A DNA stretch of 64,000 nucleotides from Bin87 sp965262485 (GTDB taxonomy: Bacteria; Chloroflexota; Dehalococcoidia; Lucifugimonadales; UBA3495). Of the stretch, positions 33,415 through 41,053 are shown piece by piece (within the stretch, counting starts at the first letter, position 1; the number at the start of each line of letters is the position of its first letter). The notes under the pieces were generated by a model. The model was given only the letters and a program-made list of their open reading frames with translations, ran no database searches and had not been told where the DNA came from. Made by a program: the position numbers and the translations under genes. The stretch lies in assembly GCA_965262485.1 (NCBI GenBank), contig OZ253540.1, forward strand, positions 1,116,001 through 1,180,000, given 5' to 3'.

Positions 33415-33723
33415 CTAGATTCCGAGCATGTTGCGAGCTTCCTCGCTGATGAGGTCGGGGGACCACGGTGGGTCGAACGTCAATTCGATGTTGACTTCTT
33501 CGACGCCTTCTACGTCCTGAATGGCCCATTCGGCCTGTTGGGCGATGTGGGGTCCCATGCCGCAACCGGGGAACGTAAGGGTCATTTGCACGAACACGTC
33601 ATTGGCATCGCTAACCTGAACGTCGTAAACGAGCCCGAGGTCAACGACGTTTACGGGAATCTCCGGGTCGTAAACTGTCCGCAATGCTTCATAAACATCA
33701 TCGCTATTCACCGTTGTTGGCAT
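33415..33723 (-). CDS. DUF59/MIP18 family protein (SufT-like)
   Basis: This 102-residue protein of the DUF59 family takes part in Fe-S cluster delivery or assembly. Family motifs are DPEIPVNVVDLGLVYDV, the conserved Cys in LTFPGCGMGPHI and the C-terminal FDPPWSPDLISEEARNMLG. In many bacteria this domain is fused to the N-terminus of Mrp; here it is a separate gene 37 bases upstream of mrp, with AGGAG before its ATG. A longer in-frame extension upstream lacks family features. The pair probably acts as one unit in Fe-S metabolism. Confidence 0.87.
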   Translation of the reverse strand: MPTTVNSDDVYEALRTVYDPEIPVNVVDLGLVYDVQVSDANDVFVQMTLTFPGCGMGPHIAQQAEWAIQDVEGVEEVNIELTFDPPWSPDLISEEARNMLGI

Positions 33724-33838
33724 TAGGGAGCTCCTTCGGTCAGTGTGATTGATAACATTATAGGCCCGCGCATTCCATTGTACAAATCGCCATCGGAAAC
33801 CCGGGTTGCAATCGCGGGGGCTGTGCAACCGGGGGTAG

Positions 33839-34399
33839 CTAGAGGTTGGGCAATGGCGCTGACGGCCAGGTATCGAACAAGGTCAATTGCTGTGGCCCCA
33901 GTCTGCGTACTTCCTGAATTGTTGGACACCAGCGCGGGATACCCCGGACGGCGGCGTGACCTTCGAACACGGGGCCATGCCCCTGGTATCGGTGCTGCGA
34001 CCACAACCAGGCATGGAGCAATTCGTGGGCGACGATCCCCTCAACGCCTTTACGACCACACCGTTGCAACCGGGGCATCGACAAACCGATCAACCACTTG
34101 CCGTCGGGGTAGCAGAAACAGCGTCCACCAGTAGCGGCGATGCGCTCAAGCACAATGGATCCACTGGGAATTTCCAAACCCTTCAGGTCGTAGCGCCGGG
34201 AGATGTCTGCAACCCACTCGAGGTCGCTCAGCACGATACCACGCGGGGCCGGGAACGGATGGGACGCAACCCGGATACCCCGCCGCAGCCGGCTGGCTGC
34301 AGGGTCTTCACCAAGCGCCGAGTGTGAAACCGGCGCCTGCGGAGTCCTGGAATTACCGGCATCCAGCAATTTGTCGGGAACGGTGTGTCGCTGGGTCAT
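33839..34399 (-). CDS. SprT-like zinc metallopeptidase domain protein
   Basis: The 186-residue protein has a SprT/Spartan-like zinc motif: VAHELLHAW (HExxH) followed by HRYQGHGPVFEGHAA with the further His ligand region. The N-terminal 50 residues are probably a disordered or linker region. Its role is unknown; SprT-like proteins in eukaryotes cut DNA-protein crosslinks, and bacterial ones are poorly studied. It is encoded eight bases after a quinone oxidoreductase gene and upstream of DUF59-mrp. No good ribosome-binding site was seen, so the start is uncertain. Confidence 0.65.
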   Translation of the reverse strand: MTQRHTVPDKLLDAGNSRTPQAPVSHSALGEDPAASRLRRGIRVASHPFPAPRGIVLSDLEWVADISRRYDLKGLEIPSGSIVLERIAATGGRCFCYPDGKWLIGLSMPRLQRCGRKGVEGIVAHELLHAWLWSQHRYQGHGPVFEGHAAVRGIPRWCPTIQEVRRLGPQQLTLFDTWPSAPLPNL

Positions 34400-34407
34400 A
34401 TTGACGA

Positions 34408-35373
34408 TCAGGGAGTAAGGATTACCTTGCCGGTGGTGGCGCGGGAAGCCAGTTGGCGGTGCGCTTCGGCGGCGTCGGACAGGGCGAAGCTATGTTCCAC
34501 GCGCAATTTAAGCTCGCCTGATTTGACCGATCCGAGAACGGCGCCGGCCCGCTTCTCAAGTTCCTCGCGGTTGGCGGTATAGTCACCGAGGCCGGGCCTG
34601 GTGAGGTACTTGGAACCGTTGCCCAGGACTCGGGCGTCGACCGGTGGCACGGGGCCGCTGGCCTGTCCGTAAAGAACCATATAACCGCGGGGCGCCAAGC
34701 TGGCCACGCTCTGGTCGAAGGTGTCCTTGCCAACGGCGTCGAATACGGCTTGCAAACCGGCGCCATCGGTCGCCTTCGCTATTTCGGCGGCAAAGTCCTG
34801 CTGAGTGTACAGGATGACGTTGTCGGCGCCGGCGCCGCGGGCCAATTCAGCTTTAGCCTCGGTTGATACGGTGGAGTAAACGTAGGCTCCCAGTTTTTTG
34901 CACATTTGAATGAGAAGGAGGCCGACGCCGCCCGCGCCGGAATGAACCAGCACCCGGTCGCCGGACTGAACCCGATAGGTGTCATGGCACAGGTAATGCG
35001 CTGTCATGCCTTGCAGCATGGCCGCTGCGCCGTCCTGGACCGAGAGGCCGTCGGGCATTTTGATGAGACGCCAGGCGGGTACGGCCGCCTGCTCGGCATA
35101 GGAGCCTGGGAAACTGCAATAGGCGACTTCATCGCCGACGGAAACGTTGGAAACACCAGGCCCGACTGACCTGACGACACCGGCTGCTTCGACGCCGGCC
35201 ACCCAAGGGAGGCCGGGAGGGTTGACGCCCTGGCGGCTGTATATGTCGGTGAAATTCACGCCGACTGCCTGAATATCTACGACGGCCTGACCGTCTGTAG
35301 CAACGGGGTCTGGCAAATCGACGTACTGCAGCACTTCAGGGCCGCCGTACTCGGTAATCTGCATTGCTTTCAT
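34408..35373 (-). CDS. NADPH:quinone oxidoreductase (zinc-free MDR family)
   Basis: The 321-residue medium-chain dehydrogenase/reductase resembles quinone oxidoreductase Qor/zeta-crystallin, which reduces quinones with NADPH. It has the N-terminal GroES-like domain (ITEYGGPEVLQYVDLP, VGVNFTDIYSRQG), the nucleotide-binding loop VHSGAGGVGLLLIQ and the C-terminal SRATTGKVILTP. Zinc-binding Cys motifs of alcohol dehydrogenases are absent. The ATG at 35373 is preceded by GGAGGT. It heads a minus-strand block with the SprT-like, DUF59 and mrp genes. Confidence 0.88.
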   Translation of the reverse strand: MKAMQITEYGGPEVLQYVDLPDPVATDGQAVVDIQAVGVNFTDIYSRQGVNPPGLPWVAGVEAAGVVRSVGPGVSNVSVGDEVAYCSFPGSYAEQAAVPAWRLIKMPDGLSVQDGAAAMLQGMTAHYLCHDTYRVQSGDRVLVHSGAGGVGLLLIQMCKKLGAYVYSTVSTEAKAELARGAGADNVILYTQQDFAAEIAKATDGAGLQAVFDAVGKDTFDQSVASLAPRGYMVLYGQASGPVPPVDARVLGNGSKYLTRPGLGDYTANREELEKRAGAVLGSVKSGELKLRVEHSFALSDAAEAHRQLASRATTGKVILTP

Positions 35374-35537
35374 GGTAATTGCGACCTCCTGGCTGGATGC
35401 TTGTCGGGCGTAGAATAGCACAAGTTTCCATACTGCCCGCAATGGGTCGCTGTCAGCGTTTGCCCGACAATCATGCTAAATGCTATGATGGGAGTGCAAT
35501 CTGCAGAATATTCCCTGCCCGCACGGGAGGAAGTCAG

Positions 35538-36356
35538 TTGATCAAAGACCCAGATTTGTCGATTTCGGCGGCCATAAATCTCTTCGTGGATTACCTCAAA
35601 GACCATAAGCAGGTATTACAAGGGCAGCAGGAGCTACTCAGGTTTCAATCACGGGTGGGGCGCGATAAAGTTATTGGAACACTGCACGCGATTGAAGTTG
35701 GCGAATACGCCAAGTGGACAACTGAGAACGTAGAAGACCCGGCGACGCGTCTGGATCCAGTCAAGAAATTCCTGACGTTCGCGAACCGTCAGGGCTGGAC
35801 GGAGATCAGCCTGGCCAGGTATGCAGCAGCACCCCGCCGCCAACGCCGCCGCGTCCACAATTCCGGTCTCAGCGCATCGTCGGGCGGGGCGCCGACGGCT
35901 CGGTTGAGTGAGGAGCGTCACAACGAGCTAAAGGCTGAGCTGGAACGGTTGCAAAACGAGGTTCCGCGAATACGAGAGGCAATACGACTGGCCCGAGCCG
36001 ACGGGGACGTACGGGAGAATTCGCCGTTGGACGCCGCCCGAGAGCAGCAGCAATTCACCGAACGACGGATTCGTCAGTTGGTAAACGATCTCGCCCGGGT
36101 TGAAATCGTGGATGCTGCCAACGCCGACACCGAGAAGGTAAGTATCGGGTCCCGCGTCACCCTGCAAGACATGAAGCTCCTGACGCGTCGGATATTTACG
36201 CTGGTTGATATCCGGGAAGCGGACGTTTCCGCCGGCAAGATTTCAACAGTGTCGCCCATCGGGCAAGCGTTGATGGGGCGTTCGGCAGGTGATGAACTTA
36301 CCATCAACACCCCCAGCGGGTCGGTCCAATTCCGCATCGAGGGTATCGGGGGATAG
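35538..36356 (+). CDS. GreA-like factor with an integrase-type N-terminal domain
   Basis: Residues from about 123 to 272 match the GreA/GreB family, which rescues backtracked RNA polymerase: a coiled coil (LSEERHNELKAELERLQNEV), the acidic tip with DGDVRENSPLDAAREQQQ, then the FKBP-like domain (VSIGSRVTLQD, STVSPIGQALMGRSAGDEL). The first 105 residues (LSISAAINLFVDYLKDHKQV, VKKFLTFANRQGW) look like the SAM-like core-binding domain of tyrosine recombinases, which binds DNA. The TTG at 35538 is chosen for GGGAGGAAG just upstream. The usual tip sequence NAEY is replaced by NSPL, so cleavage activity may differ. Confidence 0.75.
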   Translation: MIKDPDLSISAAINLFVDYLKDHKQVLQGQQELLRFQSRVGRDKVIGTLHAIEVGEYAKWTTENVEDPATRLDPVKKFLTFANRQGWTEISLARYAAAPRRQRRRVHNSGLSASSGGAPTARLSEERHNELKAELERLQNEVPRIREAIRLARADGDVRENSPLDAAREQQQFTERRIRQLVNDLARVEIVDAANADTEKVSIGSRVTLQDMKLLTRRIFTLVDIREADVSAGKISTVSPIGQALMGRSAGDELTINTPSGSVQFRIEGIGG

Positions 36357-36399
36357 CTATCCGGCGGCACGTACCCGGTGCGCCGCCAGACGGCAACGA

Positions 36400-36864
36400 T
36401 TAAGACAGGTCGGCGACGGCCTGTAGGATAGTTTCCGGATCGGGCAGGGTTCCCGGTTCGTACAGTTCCCGATAGCGGATAACGCCCTCGCGATCAACGA
36501 TGATGACAGCGCGTGTACCGGCTCCGCGTTCTTCGTTCCAAAGGTCATAAGAACGGGTTACCTGGCCTTTCGGGTGCCAATCGGATAGCTCGGGGTAAGG
36601 CAGCCCGCCCATGGATGTAGTCCAGGCGCGGTGGGCGGCTACGTGGTCACAACTGATGCCCAAAACCTGGGCATTTTGCTCCTCGAAACGGGCGTTGAAG
36701 CGCCGGAACGAGGTAGCCTGATCCGTTCAACCACCGGTGAAGTCCAGCACGTGGAACGACAGCACCACCGCGTGGGTACCGCGATAGCTGCTCAATGTGA
36801 CGTCGCCGTGATTGGGCGATGGTAGGGTGAAATCGTTGGCCGCATCGCCAATTTGACCTGGCAT
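36400..36864 (-). CDS. Predicted selenocysteine-containing peroxiredoxin (in-frame UGA)
   Basis: From ATG 36864, preceded by AGGAGAATATCG, the frame reads MPGQIGDAANDFTLPSPN... VVLSFHVLDFTGG, then TGA at 36729-36727, then TDQATSFRRF... VLGISCDHVAAHRAW to TAA at 36400. The product is a 154-residue AhpC/TSA-type peroxiredoxin. The UGA falls at residue 46, where the peroxidatic Cys sits (FTPVCT in ordinary enzymes, FTGG-U-T here). A stem-loop suitable as SECIS follows. It should reduce H2O2 or organic peroxides. Cys72 is the only Cys, so resolution may need a thiol partner. If Sec machinery is absent from the genome, this would instead be a broken gene. Confidence 0.8.
36681..36713 (-). promoter_or_regulatory. 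Candidate bacterial SECIS element
   Basis: Thirteen bases after the UGA, CCTCG (36713-36709) pairs with CGAGG (36685-36681) and, past an internal loop, GGCG (36704-36701) pairs with CGCC (36694-36691) around the loop CTTCAA. The apical loop begins 26 bases after the UGA, inside the 16-37 base range described for bacterial SECIS elements. Confidence 0.6.
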
Positions 36865-37062
36865 CGATATTCTCCTGGGTACGATCAAGGCACGATGGCC
36901 GCGCTGTTATGTCAGCGGCCGGCACCCTGACCGGTAGATTTGGCAGAATTATACCGCACCGGCCCGGTGGAGGCGAATAGCGGGAGATGCTGCCCGGGCA
37001 AGTGGTTGGAAGTCACATGCTATACTTTGCGGAGTTGGTTTTTTGTTGGTCCGGTTGCAGCA

Positions 37063-38076
37063 GTGGAAGTAGTATTTGACAGGGGCGTGTATCTGCCCGG
37101 ACTTAATCTTTGGTTGGACGCGCTACGCAAGCAACCGTCGTCGGTTATTTCGCACGCACATTCAGACCACACGGCCCGACACGAGCGGCCGATCCTCACG
37201 CATGGCACCAGACTGCTGCTGGGTGATTATCTGCGCCGGTCTGACCCGGTGGAACTCGCCTACGGGGAAGTGCTGGAGGCGGCGCATTATACGCTGGCGC
37301 TGTTTCCCGCCGGGCACTGCCTGGGTTCCGCTCAGACGCTGGTGACACAGAAATCGACGGGGGAACGGTTGCTTTATACCGGGGATATAAGGGTGCAACC
37401 GTCTCCGATTAACGAACCCCTGGAGCCGGTACCGTGCGACACGCTGGTCATCGAGTCCACGTATGGCCGCCCGGACTACGTGTTTCCGAAGCAGGACGAG
37501 TCCGTTGCCACGGCGGTGCAGGTGATCAGACAGTGGCTGGAACAGGGGGCGTTGCCGGTAATAATGGGCTGGAGGTTGGGCAAGGCTCAGGAGGCGTTGC
37601 ATCATTTGCTGGCCGCCGGTTTTGAGGTAGCGTGTGAAGACGGGATATTTGACGTAACCGGAAAATACGTTGAGGCGGGAGTCGCTTTCCCAGACCGTTA
37701 TCGATGTTTCGACGGCAAGCATCACGAAGGTGAGGTTTGGTTGTTTCCGCCCGGACGTCGTTCGCGGGAGCAGATCCGGCAACATGCCCCTTTGGGCCGT
37801 CCGGTTCGATATCTGGAACTTACCGGGTGGGCTGCCGGCACCGGATCCAAACCGTGGGGGAACGGCCGGCCGGGCGACGCAAGCATTCCATACAGCGACC
37901 ACGCCGATTTCAACGACCTCATGGGGTACGTTCAAGCGGTAAACCCGCAGCGGGTATTTACGGTGTTCGGGTTTCCGGATCTGGCGGAAGGGTTGCGGTC
38001 GATGGGTTACCACGCGACGCACCTGGGTCCGAACGCGGCGCCGGAAGACCTGTCTTACCAAATGCCTTTGCTGTGA
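37063..38076 (+). CDS. Metallo-beta-lactamase-fold exonuclease-like protein
   Basis: The protein of about 337 residues has the MBL metal motif SHAHSDHT (His31, His33, Asp35, His36), a further ligand region in FPAGHCLGSAQ, LLYTGDI and the late YSDHADFNDLM. This set resembles ligase-associated DNA exonucleases and CPSF-type mRNA 3' processing enzymes of the MBL/beta-CASP group. It probably acts on DNA or RNA ends. I use the GTG at 37063 (MEVVFDRGVYLPG) because longer in-frame starts lack family sequence; no clear ribosome-binding site was seen. A TATACT -10-like box lies at 37021. No ligase gene is adjacent. Confidence 0.8.
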   Translation: MEVVFDRGVYLPGLNLWLDALRKQPSSVISHAHSDHTARHERPILTHGTRLLLGDYLRRSDPVELAYGEVLEAAHYTLALFPAGHCLGSAQTLVTQKSTGERLLYTGDIRVQPSPINEPLEPVPCDTLVIESTYGRPDYVFPKQDESVATAVQVIRQWLEQGALPVIMGWRLGKAQEALHHLLAAGFEVACEDGIFDVTGKYVEAGVAFPDRYRCFDGKHHEGEVWLFPPGRRSREQIRQHAPLGRPVRYLELTGWAAGTGSKPWGNGRPGDASIPYSDHADFNDLMGYVQAVNPQRVFTVFGFPDLAEGLRSMGYHATHLGPNAAPEDLSYQMPLL

Positions 38077-38081
38077 AAACA

Positions 38082-38112
38082 AAGCCCCTCTTCAAATTGA
38101 AGAGGGGCTTAT
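38082..38112. terminator. Bidirectional rho-independent terminator
   Basis: AAGCCCCTCTT (38082-38092) pairs perfectly with AAGAGGGGCTT (38100-38110) around the loop CAAATTG. It separates the converging MBL-fold gene (+) and leuA (-). Confidence 0.75.
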
Positions 38113-38133
38113 CACCCGGGGATATCGGGTTGA

Positions 38134-39693
38134 CTAGTCGGGCGTGGTTCCTACCGCGGGCAGCGATTCAGCCTCATCAGCCGCCAGCATCCGATTCACG
38201 GCGCTGAGGTAGGCCTGGGCGCTGGCTACGATGATATCGGTGGATGCGCTGCGACCGGAGAACACCCTGCCGGCGTTTTCGATACGCATGGTCACTGAAC
38301 CCACCGAATCCAGTCCCTCGCTAACTGCCTGGACCTGGAAGTCGGCCAGCGTGGTGCTGCATCCCACGACGCGGTCGATGGCCCGGCACACGGCATCGAC
38401 CGGGCCGTTGCCGGTGGATGCGTCGGTGAGGAAGGTTCCATCAGGCCCGATGAGTCGCACGGTGGCCGTGGGGATGTCCTTGTCGCCGCCGGTGAAGTGC
38501 ACCGTGTCCAGCGAGAAGGTTATGGGTTCGGAAGCGGTGCGGTTCTCCTCGTCCATGAGGATTTCGAGGTCGCGGTCGGTAACCTCGTTCTTCTTGTCGG
38601 CCAGTTCGAGGAAACGTTGGTAAACGCCGGTAACCTCTTCGCGGTCGAGAGAATAACCCAATAATTCCAGGCGGGCCTGCAGCCCGGCGCGACCGCTGAG
38701 TTTACCCAGCACCAACTGGACTTCGGGCGGCAATCCAACCCGCTCGGGTCTCATAACCTCGTAGGTGGAACGATCCTTCAAAACGCCATCCTGATGGATG
38801 CCGGAGGCGTGTCGGAAGGCGTTTTCGCCCACGATGGCTTTGTTAGCCTGAACGCTCATGCCGGTTATCCGACTGACGAGGCGGCTCGCCGGGTAAATCT
38901 GGGTGGTGTCAACGTTGAGTTCGACGCCAAAGAAGTCCTTGCGAGTGTCCAGAGCCATGATGATTTCTTCAAGGGAGGCGTTGCCGGCGCGTTCGCCGAT
39001 ACCGTTGATGCAACCCTCCACCTGGCGGGCGCCGGCTTCGATGGCGGCCAGGCTGTTGGAAACCGCCAGGCCCAGGTCGTTGTGGCAATGGACGGATAGG
39101 GTAACGCCTTCGATTCCCGGGACGCGCAGCTGGATGTCTCGCAACATTGCCTGGAAGTCCGAAGGGATGGCGTACCCGACGGTGTCGGCGATGTTGATGG
39201 TTTTGGCGCCGGCTTTGATCACTTCTTCCAGCATCCGATAGAGGTAATCGGGATTGGTTCGCGTGGCGTCCATGGGCGAGAACTCAACGTCGTCGCAATA
39301 GGACTTGGCCCGCGAGACCATGTCCACCGCCATCGTCATCACGTCTTCGCGATCTTTGCGCAGCTGGTGCATCTGATGGATTTCAGACGAGGACAGGAAG
39401 ACGTGGATGCGTGGGCTGTCAGCATCTTTGATGGCGTTCCATGCGGCGTCCACGTCACCGGCTACGGCGCGGGACAGCGAGCAGATCACCGGCCCGTGTA
39501 CTTCCTGGGCGATGCGCTGCACAGCCCGAAAGTCGCCGGGTGAACTGGCAGCGAACCCCGCCTCGATGATGTCAACTTTGAGCCGGGCCAATTGCCGAGC
39601 GATCTGCATTTTTTCGTCAACGGTCATTCCAATGCCGGCAGACTGTTCTCCATCGCGGAGCGTGGTATCCAGAAACTTTACTTGTGTGGTCAT
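38134..39693 (-). CDS. leuA: 2-isopropylmalate synthase
   Basis: LeuA condenses 2-ketoisovalerate with acetyl-CoA, the first committed step to leucine. The 519-residue enzyme has the TIM-barrel start VKFLDTTLRDGEQSAGIGM, the metal motif SVHCHNDLGLAVSN, GCINGIGERAGNA, and a C-terminal LeuA regulatory domain (from about 395, ending with IIVASAQAYLSAVNRML) that binds leucine for feedback control. It is the last gene of the ilv-leu cluster. A Val/Leu-rich leader peptide ORF precedes it, suggesting added translational control. AAGGAACC precedes its ATG. Confidence 0.95.
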   Translation of the reverse strand: MTTQVKFLDTTLRDGEQSAGIGMTVDEKMQIARQLARLKVDIIEAGFAASSPGDFRAVQRIAQEVHGPVICSLSRAVAGDVDAAWNAIKDADSPRIHVFLSSSEIHQMHQLRKDREDVMTMAVDMVSRAKSYCDDVEFSPMDATRTNPDYLYRMLEEVIKAGAKTINIADTVGYAIPSDFQAMLRDIQLRVPGIEGVTLSVHCHNDLGLAVSNSLAAIEAGARQVEGCINGIGERAGNASLEEIIMALDTRKDFFGVELNVDTTQIYPASRLVSRITGMSVQANKAIVGENAFRHASGIHQDGVLKDRSTYEVMRPERVGLPPEVQLVLGKLSGRAGLQARLELLGYSLDREEVTGVYQRFLELADKKNEVTDRDLEILMDEENRTASEPITFSLDTVHFTGGDKDIPTATVRLIGPDGTFLTDASTGNGPVDAVCRAIDRVVGCSTTLADFQVQAVSEGLDSVGSVTMRIENAGRVFSGRSASTDIIVASAQAYLSAVNRMLAADEAESLPAVGTTPD

Positions 39694-39757
39694 AATGGTT
39701 CCTTTCCCTCCGAAAGGTGCAGGCGTGTCCCCAGATGGGGCAGATCAAGGTTGCCCG

Positions 39758-39871
39758 TTATGCACGGGACGTCCGGGAAAGGACGGGCAGGCACACGCAG
39801 TCCACCGCAACCAGCCCTGCCAAGACCAGTCTGCGATGGTGAACTGCTCTGCACAGTACCTCCATGCCCAT
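39758..39871 (-). CDS. Val/Leu-rich leader peptide of leuA
   Basis: An AGGAGGTGACAA site precedes ATG at 39871; the ORF encodes 37 residues and stops at 39758. Thirteen residues are Val or Leu (MGMEVLCRAVHHRRLVLAGL, then VAVDCVCLPVL), far above chance. The ORF ends in a small hairpin (CCCGT-GCATA-ACGGG) and a second one (CCCC-ATCT-GGGG) lies 65 bases before leuA. This suggests ribosome-mediated attenuation sensing leucyl- or valyl-tRNA. No U-tract terminator was seen, so control may act on leuA translation. This ORF has not been described to my knowledge. Confidence 0.55.
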   Translation of the reverse strand: MGMEVLCRAVHHRRLVLAGLVAVDCVCLPVLSRTSRA

Positions 39872-39908
39872 TTGTCACCTCCTGTGGTTGGTGGGGTAGG
39901 GGTTCGCC

Positions 39909-39941
39909 CTCACCCTAACCCTCTCCCATCAAGGGAGAGGG
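39909..39941. repeat. GGGAGAGGG palindromic repeat
   Basis: CCCTCTCCCATCAAGGGAGAGGG preceded by CTCACCCTAA is a REP-like palindrome also present at 44.8-44.9 and 61.6 kb. It sits just behind the PH-like gene and before the leuA leader ORF, where it could act as a processing or termination hairpin. Confidence 0.6.
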
Positions 39942-39946
39942 GATGA

Positions 39947-41008
39947 TTATTCAATCTCGCCGGCTGCTGCCTCGTCTGACAGAGTGTCCAGGTGCTGCCG
40001 GACGCTCTGGGCCAGCCGCCGGGCCCGGCCCTTAACCCCAAGTTTGTTTTCGTGGTCGTGGTAAAACTCATAGGGATCGATGTTGTTTCCGAAGAATTTT
40101 ACACCGGACGCTATCATCCCGTCGTTATAGTCCACCGTATCGATGCGCTCGTAAGGTAGCTCGACAACGCGGCCGCCAAAGTTTCCACCGGAAATGAACA
40201 GGAGACGCCGGTCGGTGGTCACGGCTACACCGGCGTGACCGGTTTTGTTGCCGCCGCCTGGACCTGCCATCGAGCGCCCTAAAGCCTCACCAATACTGCC
40301 GAAATCGTTGGGCTTACCCCAGCGGCCCGTCAGCCAGTATTCAATGTTTTCGTCATCTTCGAGAATCTCGTCGAGTTTGCGCCGCTCTGCCCTGTTGCGG
40401 TCGGCGGCGGATTTCCCCATCAAGCGTCCCAACAGGCCCTGCCCTCCCTCGTCTGGCGCCAGGTTCTGCCACTGGGCGTTGATGCGTTCGGCTTTGCTCA
40501 TGCCAACATAGTTGGCGACGGGGGTGGGCGATGTGTCGGCCGAGGGTGGCGAAGTGCGCAGCTCGTTCACCAGTCGGGCGAACCGGTCGGCGTTGACGCC
40601 GTTGACTTCCCTGACCTGGAAGGGATCGTTCTGGCCGGGCCCTTTCCAATTGTGGATACCGTCTCCGGTGATGCTCACAACGGCGCCGTCACACTCCACC
40701 GCAGTGATCGAATCGAAAGGCAGCCGGGTGACACATCTGTTCACTCCTTTCTTGGCCAACAGGAGCACCTGGACGTCAGTGGCCACGGCCACGCCGCGCA
40801 ACTGTGCCTTACGAACAATCCAGGAGGAGTTCTCACTAAAGACGCACGCCGGGCCCCAGGCGCAGCCCACCAGCCCCTGGATGATCTCGCTATCCTCTAA
40901 CATAGGATAAATCAGGGAACGCTCCCGGCCGTGGGCCTCCTGGCCCCACACGATGGCCTGCTCGTTCCACTGGGAATCGACGAGATTCCGTTGCGCTTTC
41001 GTAGTCAT
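39947..41008 (-). CDS. Conserved-looking protein with two PH-like domains, inside the ilv-leu operon
   Basis: The 353-residue soluble protein has two beta-rich units resembling bacterial PH-like domains: about residues 50-150 (GVAVATDVQVLLLAKKGVNR, LPFDSITAVECDGAVVSI) and 245-340 (GVAVTTDRRLLFISGGNFGG, LPYERIDTVDYNDGMI). Between them is a charged helical segment (AADRNRAERRKLDEILEDD). Such domains occur in stress and signalling proteins, but no function is known here. It lies 45 bases after ilvC with GGGAGGAAATC before ATG, so it is co-transcribed with branched-chain amino-acid genes, which is unexpected. Confidence 0.6.
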   Translation of the reverse strand: MTTKAQRNLVDSQWNEQAIVWGQEAHGRERSLIYPMLEDSEIIQGLVGCAWGPACVFSENSSWIVRKAQLRGVAVATDVQVLLLAKKGVNRCVTRLPFDSITAVECDGAVVSITGDGIHNWKGPGQNDPFQVREVNGVNADRFARLVNELRTSPPSADTSPTPVANYVGMSKAERINAQWQNLAPDEGGQGLLGRLMGKSAADRNRAERRKLDEILEDDENIEYWLTGRWGKPNDFGSIGEALGRSMAGPGGGNKTGHAGVAVTTDRRLLFISGGNFGGRVVELPYERIDTVDYNDGMIASGVKFFGNNIDPYEFYHDHENKLGVKGRARRLAQSVRQHLDTLSDEAAAGEIE

Positions 41009-41053
41009 GATTTCCTCCCTTTCCGGTTGCGCTTGGGCATGGGCGGCGAAGGA

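Noticed and set aside
36400..36663. Short stand-alone ORF as the peroxiredoxin gene
   Set aside because: It lacks the catalytic N-terminus; the upstream in-frame part with UGA at the catalytic position is the better model.
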